NCBI GenBank assembly: GCA_033297075.1
Contig: MU858081.1
Span: forward strand, 1-64,000
DNA: 64,000 nucleotides
Reading direction: 5' to 3'
From: Rhypophila decipiens
Lineage: Eukaryota > Ascomycota > Sordariomycetes > Sordariales > Naviculisporaceae
The position numbers and the translations under genes were made by a program. The number at the start of each line of letters is the position of its first letter. Positions within the stretch are counted from its first letter, which is position 1. Shown piece after piece: positions 22,848-35,524 of this stretch. Under the pieces are notes generated by a model. That model was not told where the DNA came from. It worked only from the letters and a program-made list of their open reading frames with translations, and did no database searches.

Positions 22848-25190
22848 ATGCCGCAAGTGCTCAGTACGAGAGAGGGGAACCTCTTTCGAACCGTAATCAA
22901 GCACTATGAAGACAAGCAGTATAAGCGCGGTCTTAAGGCGGCTGAGCAAATCCTGAAGAAGAACCCCAAGCATGGCGACACCATGTCGATGAAGGCTCTC
23001 ATCATGAATGCCCAGGGCAAGACTGAGGAGGCGTTTGCTCTTGCCAAGGAGGCACTGACGGTGGATATGAAATCGCATATCTGCTGGCATGTTTATGGCA
23101 TTCTCTACCGAACCAACAAGAACTACGACGAGGCCATCAAAGCCTACAAGTTTGCCCTGAAGCTCGAGCCGGAGTCCCTGCAGATCCAGCGTGATCTGGC
23201 CAATTTACAAGTACAGGTTCGCGACTATGATGGCTATGTACAGAGTCGTTTCGTCATGCTCAAGGCCCGTCCACAAATTAGGCAGAACTGGACTGCCCTA
23301 GCCATCGCGTATCACCTCGAAGGAAACCTCGAGCAGGCTGAAACCACTCTCACGACATATGAAAAGTCCATCACGGCCACTCCATCCAAGACTGATTTCG
23401 AAAATTCAGAGGCCATTCTGTACAAGAACTCCATCATTGCCGAGAGGGGTGACATTGAGAGGGCGCTGGAGCATCTCGAGACCGCCGCCAAGAATAGTCT
23501 CGACCGGTTGGCAGTTATGGAACTTCGGGCGACGTACTTGGCACAGCTTGGAAAGAATGAGGAGGCAGTGAAAGCGTACAGGGCGCTGCTTGACAGGAAC
23601 CCCGAGCATCCCGATTACTACAGAGGTCTTCTCGGGGCATTGGAAATTCCCAAGGACGACCAAACATCGTTGAAGGCGGTTTATGACGAATATGCAGAAC
23701 AGTTCCCGCGTTGTGATGCTGCTAGGCGGCTGCCATTGGACTTTTTGACCGGTAAGCTCAGACAAAACTTCAGGAACCTGTTTGGAAACTTACTAAATCG
23801 GCTGTGTAGGAGATGCTTTCCGGACGGCGGCTAAGAGCTACCTTTCCCTCATGTTTGACAAAGGCGTGCCATCGACGTTTGCTAATCTGAAGCATCTGTA
23901 TTCGGACCTGCTCAAGAAGGATATTATGCCGGTGCTTGCAGAGGAATACCTCAGCGAACGCAAGAGCAGTGCGGAAGTCAAAGATCAATCCAAAGCCGAT
24001 AGCTCCAAGGGTGAAGGGGCTGCCTTGTACTTCCTGGCGCAACACTACAACTACCATTTGAGCCGGGATCTCACAAAAGCCATGGATTACGTTGAAAGGG
24101 CCCTTGAACTGGACAATAGCAATGTGGACTTCCACATGACCAAAGCTCGGATATATAAACACCAGGGAGATATCCGCAAGGCATCACTGGCTATGGATCA
24201 TGCGCGTTCTCTCGACACACGGGATCGCTACATCAACTCCAAGGCGGCAAAATACCAATTGCGGAACGACGAGAATGAAAAGGCTTTGGAAACCATGGGC
24301 CTGTTCACACGAGCGGACACCGTGGGTGGCCCGTTTGCTGACTTGACGGACATGCAATGCATCTGGTTCCTGACTGAAGACGGCGAAGCCTGGCAACGGC
24401 GCGGAAATCCTGGACTCGCTTTGAAGCGTTACCACACCATTTTCAACATCTTCGACGTTTGGCAGGAGGATCAGTTTGACTTCCATAGCTTCTCCCTCCG
24501 CAAGGGACAGATCCGCGCATATGTTGACATGATTCGCTGGGAGGACCGGGTTCGCGAGCATCCCTTCTACTTCCGGGCTGCCCTCAACGCCGTGAAGCTC
24601 TATTTGCTCATGCACGATAAGCCTCATGCTTCTAATGGCGTTAATGGCGCCGATGGACAAAAAGGAGACGCGGCGGAGAAGAAGAAGGCGGCCAAGAAGG
24701 CGAAGAAGGAAGCCCAGAAGGCCGAACGAGAGGCCGCCGAGAAAGCTTCCAAGCAAGACCCTAACAAGGCTAGCAGCAGCAAGACCAAGGACAACGAGGA
24801 TGCTAAAAAGAAGGACGATGATCCAAATGGATTGAAGCTGGCCGCTACCAGCACCCCCCTAGAGGATGCCATGAAATTCCTGGGACCGGTGCTTGAATTT
24901 AATCCCAAGAACATTGATGGCCAGATTGTTGGATTTGATGTCTATATCAGGAGGAGTAAGTCACCCACACACTACGGTCTAATGCCCCTTTTAAACAGTC
25001 CACTGACTCGCGATTGTTATCAGAAAAATACCTGCCGGCGCTGAAATGCCTGAAGGCAGCCTTGGCCCTTGATAAGGACCATTCCCGAGTTCGGGAGCAG
25101 GTGCAGCAGTTCCGAAGCGCCATTGACCCGGTCCTTGGCTCGTTGCCACCACAGGTCCAGGAGATCATCAAGTCGGAGTTCACGTCATAG
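22848..25190 (+). CDS. NAT1: N-terminal acetyltransferase A auxiliary subunit Naa15 (Nat1)
   Basis: TPR scaffold that anchors the catalytic Naa10 to the ribosome for co-translational N-terminal acetylation. Exons 22848-23751, 23810-24955 and 25024-25190, with 58 and 68 bp introns, encode 738 residues. The start MPQVLSTREGNLFRTV and the following HYEDKQYKRGLKAAEQIL are characteristic. Repeated TPR-like helices continue through most of the protein (for example YKFALKLEPESLQIQRDLAN). A Lys/Glu/Ala-rich basic stretch near residues 585-650 (KKAAKKAKKEAQKAEREAAE) is the usual charged linker. Exon 2 to 3 joins as YIRRKKYLPALKCLKAALAL, and the protein ends in IIKSEFTS. The upstream in-frame extension lacks an ATG, so 22848 is the start. 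Confidence 0.95.
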
Positions 25191-26406
25191 GCAGTGCAGT
25201 CGACCAGGCAGAAGTTATGGAACAAGACAAGCCTTACCTAGAAACGGGGCACATCGCCAACATATTCCTCTCTTACCATTCCTGTTTAGGGCACCAGCTC
25301 TCCAGCATTAATAGTCTGCCATCGGGAAGTCTGACAGGAGACTCAGACGCAGACCATTGCTCGGTGCATTGGTGATGGGGGAATCTGCGGCAGGGGTCCC
25401 AAGCGTGGTATTTTGTAGAGCCTAAAAGTTATTTAGAACATAGTATCGTTTGGTTATGAATGTAGACAGCGCAGACAGCAAAACGGGGCGTGGCCAATCG
25501 TGAACGTTGTTGTGAGAATGCCAGTGTACAGAACCTTGCAAATTCCGGGCATGTCTGCTTCACCAGTATTTCCAAGCTTTTCACTATCTGGACTGTAAGT
25601 GATGGGGCGACTCAGGCGAGTAAGATGCAAGTACCTAGTGACGACTGATGTGTTTGTTCAACTTGTACGGTGAGTGGGTGGTGGATATCCTCAGACCTTA
25701 CCTAGCAAACAAGCGGATATCAATTGTTGACCTCAGCCCTGCGACGAAGCCGATATTATGCCGGCGGTGGGTGAAGAGAGCAGACGAGGACCAGCCAAGA
25801 TCATTTTGTTATCATTGTCTTGCAACAGTACAAATATTGAAAGGAGTGCGGCCCGTATAGGTACGTATAGGTACAGTCAGCACCTGTATTCTAGGGTGCG
25901 GCAAGACAGGCAGGTAGGGCTACCTGGTGGGGGCTGCTACTGTGCTGTGCTCCGTATCCGTAATCTCTTTCCAAATCTGATCTTCAGATTCCCAGGGTAT
26001 TGCTGGTGGTACCCGGCTTCCGTTCCGCAGAGTCGGACAGGGGCGGGGGGCGCGGACTCCCGGAGGTGAGATGCGACCGCTCACTGGGCTGCTCGGTCTT
26101 TCTCTGTCAGATCTTCAACTCTTTGAAAAATCTTATACACTCACTACCATTGCATATTATTTTCAGATTGTCGACATTGCTTTTCTGTCGTTACGACTTG
26201 CGATTCTCATCCCCCCTTCCTTTACCATATTTTTATTCTCTGTATTTCGTGTTTGGCCTCTTTCTCCGACGCGGCGTAGTATTCTTGGACGTGCCCGGCT
26301 CTAGTTGCAACTCTTAATCAACGCGTTGGTCACATGTGCATGGCAAGGTGAAGACGCGACTACGGTGAAGAGAAACACCAAAGTGTCGTAGGTTCGAAAA
26401 CCGGTA
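25191..26406. other. Intergenic region upstream of the LCB kinase gene
   Basis: Holds the NAA15 3' UTR and the kinase promoter. Only short frames without family resemblance are present. A pyrimidine-rich stretch lies around 26190-26260. Confidence 0.45.
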
Positions 26407-28290
26407 ATGGATATCCAAACAACGTCTCTCGGCAATGGAGCCGTGCCGGCCAATGCTGCGAAACCACCAACTGTTGCCAGTGCCCAGGAGCATCAGTCCA
26501 GTAATGTTCTTATCCTCACACCCTCACTCACGCTGACCCTGGACGACAGCGTCCTGACTATTGCCGGTATGTTCCGAGTATCTATCCATCACCCGCGAGG
26601 AAGAGAACTCCGGTTTCTGTTTCTAGAAGACTGATATCATGGCGCACACCCCTTTAGGTATTGACAAGACTGCGACTAAAGCGGCCAAGCGCGCTCATCG
26701 AAATTGTGGGATTGGGCTTCCAGGTGCGTGTGACGTTCAGGAATATACTGCCTTCACGTCGATGGCGAGTTCGAGCTCAGACTGACTGTAACTTTTATGG
26801 AGTCCAGCTCGTGGTCGGTCCAGAAGATCTATCGACTACTACAATGTTCTCTGGGCTGAAGTGACGGAGGACCGGAAGCATCTGCGCATAGATTATGCTG
26901 AACAGACTGATGATCACTACCTGGAGGCTCAACATCTCTTGTTCTCTCTGCCTCTCCTGCCCACAGGAGAAGTCGACAATAGCATCCTGGAGACGGTCAA
27001 ATCATGGCTCGAAATCCTCCTGGACCGCTCATATGGCAGCTCTGCCCGGCGAAAGCGCGCCTGGGTGGTCGTAAACCCTCATGCCGGCCCTGGTGGTGCG
27101 GACAAGATCTGGCGAAAGCAAGTGAAACCGATCTTCGACGCCGCCCGCATGCCCATGACAGTGGTGCGGACCACTTACTCCGGAGAGGCTGTCAAGCTGG
27201 CCCAGGAGCTCAACATCGACGACTTTGACATCGCAGTTCCGTGTTCTGGCGACGGTCTGCCACATGAGGTATTCAATGGTCTCGGCCAGAGGCCAGATGC
27301 ACGCCGCGCCCTGTCCAAGATCGCCGTGTGCCATATCCCTTGTGGATCCGGAAATGCCATGAGCTGCAACCTGTACGGCACTCACCGGCCGACTTTGGCT
27401 GCCTTGGCGATCGTGAAGGGGCTGCCCACGCCGTTGGACTTGATCAGTGTCACCCAGGGCACCAAACGAACGCTTAGCTTCCTCAGCCAGGCACTGGGTA
27501 TGATTGCTGATCTCGACATCACCACCGAGCATCTCCGATGGATGGGCCCCCATCGATTCACTTACGGGTTTCTTGTCCTTGCGCTGCAGAAGAAGGTGTA
27601 TCCCTGTGATATTGCCATCAAGGCTGAAATCGAGCACAAGGACGGCGTGAAGGAACATTATCGCAAACAGGTCACACAAAAGGGGCCCTCGCAATCACCC
27701 CAGCAGAGCGATGATGACGACGATGGTGACCAAGGACTTCCCCCCCTGAAATACGGAACAGCCACGGACAAGCTTCCCGAAGGGTGGGAACTCGTGCCTC
27801 ACGAAAAGCTCGGGAGTTTCTACTGTGGTAACGTATGTCTTGCAGCTCCACTTATGCCGGCGCGCCTTGTTGATCTATACTCGGTTTCTGATCTTAACTG
27901 ACGAGTATTTACCTGCAGATGGCCTACATGGCACCCGATGCCAACTTCTTTGCCGCTGCCCTTTCCAACGACGGTCTGATGGACCTAGTCATGACCGACG
28001 GCGACATCCCAGTATTGAAGAACATCGGTCTCCAACTAGCCATGGACTCTGGCCACTTCTTCGACAGTCCCCTAGTCACGTACCGGAAAGTGTCGGCTTA
28101 TCGAATTATTCCCCGTATCCCGGACGCCAAGTGCTGCATCAGCATTGATGGCGAGGCCTTTCCATGGGAACCATTCCAGGCTGAAGTGCACCAGGGGCTC
28201 GGCCTGACGCTTTCGAAAAAGGGACTTTATGAGGCTCCTGGGCCTCTTAACTGGGATAAAGTAACCACTACTGAGAGGTTGCTGGCTTGA
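26407..28290 (+). CDS. LCB4: Sphingoid long-chain-base kinase (sphingosine kinase)
   Basis: Phosphorylates sphingoid bases to long-chain-base phosphates in sphingolipid metabolism and signalling. Four exons, 26407-26566, 26658-26723, 26808-27832 and 27919-28290, with introns of 91, 84 and 86 bp, give 540 residues. The small second exon yields IDKTATKAAKRAHRNCGIGL, and the next join gives SRRSIDYYNVLWAEV. The diacylglycerol-kinase-type catalytic domain starts with WVVVNPHAGPGGADKIW and carries the signature PCSGDGLPHEVFNGL, with CHIPCGSGNAM in the nucleotide region. Exon 4 carries the substrate-lobe motif SNDGLMDLVMTDGD. An acidic insert (DDDDDG) near the end of exon 3 is probably a disordered loop. 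No membrane segment is seen; membrane contact is likely peripheral. Confidence 0.93.
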
Positions 28291-28650
28291 TTACTCTGTT
28301 TAACGAGAAGTAGATTGGCACAGGGGCTTCTCCCCACGGCTACGTGCTTCATCTCAGATGTTACTCAAGTGGTTTGGGAACAAGAGCAGTCTACAACGAT
28401 ACCCGATTTCATGGCTACAAAATCTTCCTTCTTCCACTTTCTCTTTTGCAAAGGTGATCAGCCGGGTCAAAAAGGTTCCATAAGCCAGAGGTGGTCCATG
28501 GTCTTTTGGATTGAAATGGCCGTTTGCCTTCTCGCAAAGCACTACCCCTATTCACAAACTGCATCAACCAAAGCTTCATTCGGAGCGCTTGGGGATTCAG
28601 TGGCGAATTGAGGTGGCTTTGTAATATATAGCTTTAGATCCACTATCTCA
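28291..28650. other. Convergent 3' intergenic region
   Basis: 360 bp between the stop codons of the LCB kinase (+) and RRP1 (-). No additional feature is seen. Confidence 0.5.
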
Positions 28651-29614
28651 CTAGTCATCAAACCCATCCCAGCTCCCACCGTCTCCAGGCTCTGTCATCT
28701 CGGTATCATTGCCCAGAGCCCCACCAGTGTTTTGTTCGGCCTTGTTTGCGGATAGTCGGTCGTCGGCAAGAGATTCCTTAGACCGTACGCGGACAGCTGG
28801 GCTGACGGTGCGCTTCTCAAGGATATCCACCTGCTCTACTATGCGCTGGAGGATTGCTTGTGCCTTCTCATCACTTTCCTCCAACATGCCCACTTTCTCT
28901 GCCTCGTCAACCCATATATCAAGCACATGTAGCTTTACACCGACCGGTATTTTCCTGGGCGCCAATTTATCTTGTTCCTCCTGATGTTGCTTGTCCCCAC
29001 CCTCCTCCTCGTTCTTGAGTTCCTCGTCCAGTGCGAAAGGGAACTCACTCAGCAGGCTCAGGATGTCATGCACCCGCTCGTTATCCCAAGACTCATCTGC
29101 AACCTGAGAGTCTTTCCCACCACCGCCCTTCATCCACCTAAAACTGGCGCCGAGCACTCTACGGACGAGGAGTAGAAACTTCTCAAGTCGGAGCACATCG
29201 ATTCCCGTCCACTCTCGTGACATGGTCGACCAGAATCCTCGAAGCCACGGAATGACCGCCTCGCGCGGGAGGATGTAGATTAGATCGGCGAGATCATTAC
29301 ACAGATTTTGTTGCGGTATTGCGCGATCGCACATCCAGAGAGCAAAGAAGAGACCTTTCCAGAGCTTGAGTATGTCTAGCGGGGTGAGCGCTGCCGAGAC
29401 CTGGCGCGCCGAGAGAAAGTGCTGCAGCGAGGCAAGGGCCGAGGTGCGAATTTTCCTGTCTGTGATTTGGTTAAGAAGTCAACAGGTTAGCATGGAGGTC
29501 TCGATCTGGGCCGAGTTTGGGTGCCAAAATGAAGATAAAGATGGGAGGGGAGGTGGGCATACCACTTGAAGCAAGGTTCTTTATGAATGGCATACTCCTC
29601 TCTTGGGACGCCAT
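28651..29614 (-). CDS. RRP1: Ribosomal RNA processing protein 1 (Rrp1/Nop52 family)
   Basis: Nucleolar factor needed for processing of pre-rRNA to 25S/28S rRNA in 60S subunit assembly. Minus-strand exons 29614-29563 and 29459-28651, separated by a 103 bp intron, give 286 residues. The 52-base first exon encodes MASQERSMPFIKNLASS and joins to DRKIRTSALASLQHFL, restoring the start of the Nop52 domain. It continues with LDILKLWKGLFFALWMCDR and CNDLADLIYILP. The C-terminal half (from about residue 140) is acidic and ends in GGSWDGFDD. The short first exon was located from the family's known N-terminus. Length agrees with fungal Rrp1. Confidence 0.92.
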
Positions 29615-31460
29615 CTTGATTGTCGCTTTTGGTTCTGGGTATCAAATTGGAAGTTTGCGGGGGCTTGAAGGTTTGTTGTACCGCTTTACAAGAAGAGTAG
29701 GTACGCCGATGCAGTAGATGCGCAAGTAGGAAGGAGACCAGTCGCAGTTGTGGTTATGATGAAGGTTGAGGTCGGGATGGAAATCTCAAGACCTTGGATT
29801 GGTGGTGGGCAAGGTGGGTTGCAAATGAAATCTTGTCCGCCCGGCAGAAAAAGATCACGCCGAATGCTCATTGGCCAGATTGGCGATAAGGATTTCGTCT
29901 ATGTACGAACCTCCTGGATACCGGTACGTACAGCACAGCTAGTGACTGGCTGTACGGATACGTACCGGTAATCATGAATGTTACTGTAAAGAAACTCCAA
30001 GGGCACGGGTTACGGAATCCTGCATCCACAGGCAAAACAAACCATGGATTACGATATGTACATGTATGGAGTACCGGCTACGGGGCCTCGGAAAGCAGCT
30101 TCACGGAGTACTAGACTACGGATAAAGTTGCTCACCATAGGTACCTGTTATGGGAGGCCTTGGGGCAGTGCGTCTTTAATCTACAATCAAGTACACTCAT
30201 AAAAATGCATCACCAACATGTGAATAAGCGTTGAGGGACTAATCTTTAAGAGGCACACCAGATTGCTCCAAGCAGAGCGTCGAGCAGTTTCCCATGTCTC
30301 TTCCTTCGGCAGGCCCGTCCCTCCCCATCAATACCAAGTTGTCTAGGCCTCGAGACCTGGGCTATCCCCAGATTCCCCACAGTCGTTATGAACCGATTCA
30401 TCGACGAGGATACGGATAGGTGAAGTGTTGCGCTTGTGACAGAAAGTCATCTGATACGGAGTTCCAAGTGGCCCCAGTCTCGAGCTTTCATCTTCACGTG
30501 CACACTTTTTGGTCATTGTATCCACCTCCGTCAAAGTGTATTCAGTGCATCCAGTTGGAGGAACCTTTCCAGATTCACATTTTCAACATGAACCTTCTTG
30601 AGAATAACTTGATAGACTGCTCGACTCCGGTTGACTGTGTTTCATGATAGGCTTTCATATTGTGGGGAATTGAGATCTTCGAATCTGGAGTGCTGGGCGC
30701 TCGTTAGCATATTTTGGGAACTGCCGAATTAGAGCGTTGCAAAAGGCCCAAAACAGCATGCCGGTATCCGCATGCAGACTTATTTCCATGGAGTGAACTA
30801 TGGATAACGGTCTAGCAGATCGACAGTGCGTTGGAGACACTGGGGTTGACACGCGCTGCTTCACTTTAGCCCCTGAACCTCGATAGCTGCCATTCTAGGT
30901 CGCGGGGACAAAAGTTGCCTCGGCGGCCCTGCCCGGCTCGGCTTCACATGTGCCGGGGGCTCGCCATGGACTGAGATTCTGACCTCATAGCACTAGGAGC
31001 TGGTCGAGTACATATTGGGCCGGATTGCCGCCAGTTGCAACAGCCGTTCTATCTCTTACGTTATTTCACCATAAGTTGGACTCATTTCTCGCTTGAAACG
31101 GAGCCTATCAAGATTTTATTCTCGCACCACGTTTGCACCGTTTATCTACAGGACAGCCGCGCGATCATACCGTGCGTTTACGGCCTTAACCTTCTTGGGC
31201 GGTTTGTATTACTCTTTGCTATCCTTTCGGACCCTTCCCGACCAGGCCGAAGGATAAAGTCATTGCAGGGGCGCTATTTTACTGGGAGCTGCAGCGCATC
31301 GAGTGCTGGCACATTGCAGTTTCTGGCACGCATACACTTCACCTACCGTCTCCGGGTACTGTACAGGTACGCAGCAGCAAAACGCAGCACAACCCCAGAG
31401 CGGTTTCGGTGCAAGGGGAAACGAGCTCCGAACGAATTACAATTGAGACCACATACAAAA
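29615..31460. other. Divergent intergenic region (RRP1 / aspartate aminotransferase)
   Basis: About 1.8 kb between divergent genes. It contains an imperfect inverted repeat at 29919-29970 and several GTAC-rich words. The aminotransferase frame stays open upstream to 31035, but no ATG occurs in that frame before 31461. No other gene is supported. Confidence 0.45.
29919..29970. repeat. Imperfect inverted repeat
   Basis: Left arm TACCGGTACGTACAG (29919-29933) is matched by CTGTACGGATACGTACCGGTA (29950-29970), its reverse complement with a few inserted bases. The loop is about 16 bases. It could fold as a hairpin or be a binding-site pair; no transposon features surround it. Confidence 0.55.
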
Positions 31461-33118
31461 ATGGCGTATTCCTCGAAAAGTCGGACCGCCTCTTCCCCCT
31501 CCTCATCCACGTCACAATCTCCAACGAATTCCTCCCTCTCCAGACTTCAAGGCCTCGCAAAACAAATGGCGCCCTCTACATCAATAACGAGCTTCCCCCC
31601 CGAGGCTGTGCCTCAAGCGCCCGAAGACCCTCTCTTTGGGCTGATGAGGGCTTACAAAGCTGACCCGAGCCCAAATAAGGTCGACTTGGTGGGTCAATTT
31701 GCGTGCGCTGGACTGACTGACGATTGACTAACTCGGCTGCTTCAAGGGAATCGGCGCATATCGTGATAACAACGCCAAACCATGGGTTCTCCCAGTTGTC
31801 AAAAAGGTTTGTTTTGTTTCCTTTTTGTTTCGGAGGCCAGCCCAGCGATGTCCCAGCTACAGCTGTAGCTCCAGCAGCATGGTACCATCAGGGTTCCCAG
31901 AGCTCTTTCCTTTGGGCTGAGAATCAGCCCACCCGCCCCTCCTTCCCCTCGCTGCAATCAACCCCACCATTCACATCCAGGGTCCTCTCACTATTTGGCA
32001 CGATTCTGACTGACGCCGTGGTACGATAATAACAACAGGCCGACGAGATCTTGCGCAATGACCCAGATTTGAATCACGAATATCTCCCTATCGCCGGTCT
32101 CGCATCTTTCACCAGCAAGGCTTCCGAGCTTCTTCTGGGGGCCGAGTCACCGGCCCTCGCCGAGAAGCGTGTCGCCTCTGTTCAAACAATCTCAGGTACC
32201 GGTGCGGTTCATCTTGGTGCTCTCTTCCTGGCCAAGTTCTACAAGGTCCATGGCGCCAACCGCACCGTCTATCTTAGCAATCCAACATGGGCAAACCACA
32301 ACCAGATCTTCAGCAATGTCGGCATCCCGATCGCCACCTACCCCTACTTTGATAAGCAGACCAAGGGCCTTGACATCGAGGGCATGAAGAGAGCTCTGGC
32401 AGATGCGCCGGACCACAGCATTATCCTCTTACACGCCTGTGCCCATAATCCGACAGGTGTCGATCCTACGCCCGAGCAATGGCGCGAGATCGCGGACGTC
32501 ATGGCGGCCAAGAAGCATTTCCCCTTCTTCGACACCGCATACCAAGGTTTCGCCTCGGGCGACCTTGATCGTGACGCAGGCGCCATCCGGTACTTCATCG
32601 AGAAGGGCTTCGAGCTCGTTATCGCCCAGTCCTTTGCCAAAAACTTTGGCTTGTATGGCGAGCGTGCTGGCTGCTTCCACTTTGTCTCGTCTCCCTCCCC
32701 GCAGGCCGCCGAGATCACCACCCGCGTGGCTTCGCAGCTCGCCATCCTGCAGCGATCAGAAATCAGCAATCCTCCCATCTATGGTGCCCGCATTGCATCG
32801 ACTGTCCTCAATGACGAGGCCTTGTTCGAAGAATGGAAGGGGAACCTCCGCACAATGTCCGGCCGCATCATTTCCATGCGCGATGCGCTCTATTCCAAGC
32901 TCCAGGAACTGGGAACCCCCGGGAATTGGGATCACATCAAGAACCAGATCGGCATGTTCAGCTTCACCGGTCTGTCTGAATCACAAGTCCTCAAGCTGAG
33001 AGACGAGTTCCATATCTATATGACCAAGAATGGTCGGATCAGCATGGCTGGCCTGAACACTGGCAATGTTGAGTACTTTGCTAAGGCGGTTGATAAGGTT
33101 GTCCGGGAGTCGCAGTAG
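31461..33118 (+). CDS. Aspartate aminotransferase
   Basis: PLP enzyme interconverting aspartate plus 2-oxoglutarate with oxaloacetate plus glutamate. Exons 31461-31688, 31747-31806 and 32039-33118, with introns of 58 and 232 bp, give 455 residues. The 60-base middle exon encodes GIGAYRDNNAKPWVLPVVKK. Active-site signatures include NPTWANH, LLHACAHNPTGVDPT and the PLP-lysine segment SFAKNFGLYGERAG. ISMAGLNTGNV lies near the end. The sequence is closest in style to fungal cytosolic isozymes. A second ATG at 31566 would give 420 residues. The extra first 35 residues contain Lys and Arg, many Ser and no acidic residue, so they could act as a mitochondrial presequence. Confidence 0.93.
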
Positions 33119-33361
33119 ACGGCCACTGTTGTATGTACTGTATACTATTTGGAGGCCAAATCAGGACGCAACGCCTCTCAACCGGTTCAAGGAAGGCTCC
33201 AATATTCCCAACAGAGGGTCAGCAAGAGTTTAGCTGGCTAGCCGAGAAGAAGATAGGGTTGAACTTGAAGGGACATCTCAAAGCATTGCTCTAATTTCCA
33301 AACGTTCTGGGTATGGGTAGAAGTGTTTTATAAATATTAGCATTTCTCCACTGAGTCGATA

Positions 33362-34518
33362 TTAGATTAACAAATCCCACAGGATTAGAGTTGCGGAGAG
33401 CCCCGTTGCAACATAGAAGGTGTATTGCGCGAGACTCGATCTTTCGGTACTCTTCTGAAGTTCCTTGTTTCCTTTGCCCACCCCTTCGGTGGTTTCGAAC
33501 GACTCTGCTACCAACTGATCGATATGCGCGGATTGGGTTGCGAGGTTGCCGACAAGAACGTTCTGTAACTCGGCGATTTCGACCAGTGATTGCTCTGCCG
33601 CTCTGGGATAGCAGTTAGCATGTCTCCTGTATACACGAGCAGTACAAGGCTAAGCTTACCTGACTTTGTCCAGCGTGCTCTCAAAATGTTTTAACATGTC
33701 CTGATTTCCCTTTTCAAACATTTGTAGCTGATCTGCTGTAAGATCCTGAGCTGCGGTAGTCCGTTTTGTATCATCCTCTTCCGCTCCTGCGTTTGGACCG
33801 CGTGAGTTCCATTCACTTGCTTGGGCAAAGGGTCCCCGTGCCTTGGCGAGAACACTTCGATTTTTTTCCACTTCTCTTCTCAGCCGCGTCTCCATCATTT
33901 GCTGCTGTGTCCCTATCGCCTCTCGTAATCGCTCCCTTAGGAACCACATCACACCCTCGCGATGGGCGTTGAGCTGTCTTGCAGCCGCTTCGGCAGCAGC
34001 CTGTTCGTCGCTCTTTTTGAAAACCAATGCTCCACCTCCCGCCGCCCACGAACCCAGCGCACCTAGCCCTCGCGAGTATTTCTTCTGCATCAGTGCCTTT
34101 TCGGTTTCCTGGCGCAGCTCCTCTGCCTCCTCGAGGGCGCGAATGCGTGCGTTCAGGTCCCGCAGGGTCATCTTGGCTCTGGCGTCAATCGTCTCCCTAT
34201 CGCGATCGGTAAGATACATTGGCTGGGTGTCGCCATTTCGAGACGAAGCATGGAGGTGAGTCTTGCGCGGCGCCGCGGTGGATAGGTAGGCCTGGCGCAA
34301 ATTGCGAAGCTCGCTGTGCAGCTCGGTCACGAGGGAGCTCTGATTGGAGTTAAGGATCAGCTGGGGTCTGCGACAGAAGTTCATAACAGGATAGAAGCTC
34401 TCACAATTCTTTGAGCCTCCTTGAGGAACTCATCTGTTGTGGGGGTAGCTGACTGCTTCGTCAGGGGCGCCTCATGTCCCTTGAGGAGGGAGTTGAACGT
34501 TGATGTGAGATCTGTCAT
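33362..34518 (-). CDS. UFE1: Syntaxin-18/Ufe1-type ER t-SNARE
   Basis: Tail-anchored SNARE of the endoplasmic reticulum, acting in retrograde Golgi-to-ER fusion. Minus-strand exons 34518-34405, 34360-33660 and 33602-33362 have introns of 44 and 57 bp, giving 351 residues. Exon 1 encodes MTDLTSTFNSLLKGHEAP and ends in EFLKEAQRI. Exon 2 carries helical segments including ELRNLRQAYLSTAAPRK and, near its end, LTADQLQMFEKGNQDML. The SNARE helix runs across the last junction: LDKVRAAEQSLVEIAEL, then HIDQLVAESFETTEGVGKGN. A single C-terminal membrane anchor (YTFYVATGLSATLILWDLLI) finishes the protein. The 44 bp intron is shorter than its neighbours, but reading through it hits a stop. Confidence 0.88.
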
Positions 34519-35524
34519 TGTGGATAGCTACGCATCCGCTTCGACTTTTCTGGTCTAACCGGTCGAACAGACGGATCTAGCTGCTCAAACCACGGCGAGT
34601 TGGCAGATCAAAGTCTGTACGAGAGGTTGTTCTCGGCAGGCGAAGATGTGAAATACCGTAGGAGCATTTGCGACTACCTTGAATTCTTGACGTGGCTTGT
34701 CGATGACGGCGATTGATGGGCCGTGCTGTCTGTCCATAACCTGGTACTGTACAGTACTGTACGTAGCAGCTTGCTTCTGACCAACGGCACCACACCTGAG
34801 CAACCCCACAGCACCCCACAAGCCAACCAACCAGAGCAATTCAAGAACATGGGAGCTTTATTCCAAGTAGCGACAGCTCAATCGTCTACCAGTCTCCAGA
34901 TCAACTGAGGTTGGGAATGCTCAACCATTGCGGAAACGCAAACCTCTTGGAGGGTTATATGAACAAGCTTTATTCAACGGTGGTGATAAAGAGGGATCCT
35001 GACAAGGCATGTTGTACAGCAAAAGTTCATTTCAGTATCGAGTACATACACACTAACATCGTATTCTTCTTGCAGCTACCTTATACACACCACATCTCGG
35101 AAGCAAAGCAAAAAGCTTTCTACTCTACAACAACACAAGCATATCCCCAGTCTTTCCAAATGAACAGAGTGTTCGAAACAAGGTCCGTATCCAACATTCA
35201 TCCGTTGTTCAACGCCAGCTGTGGACGTTAATAAGGAAACAACCGGAACTCACTCGCTCGCAGCCAACTCCCTTCCCAGCAGGGACCATGCATCTTGTGG
35301 GTTTCCAAACGAAAAAAGAAAGAAAATGCAAAGCCGGCCAAATGATCGCTCGAAACCCTCATACCCCAATTCAAATGAACCTAACAGGGACTCCCTTTGG
35401 TATGCTCCAGTGTACACTATTCTATGAGACGCATCTCTTCCCAGAGAGATGATCACTCACTCGTACAACAGTAGAATTTCCCATACATGACCCGAAATAA
35501 ACACCACAATCACAAATCAACCAT
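34519..35524. other. Intergenic region, no gene seen
   Basis: About 1 kb between the 5' end of UFE1 and the 3' end of the giant repeat-protein gene, both on the minus strand. It includes a short GTACTGTACAGTACTGTACG palindromic tract near 34744. No open frame is convincing. Confidence 0.45.

Noticed and set aside
31035..31460. In-frame upstream extension of aspartate aminotransferase
   Set aside because: No ATG in this frame before 31461; composition looks like leader DNA.
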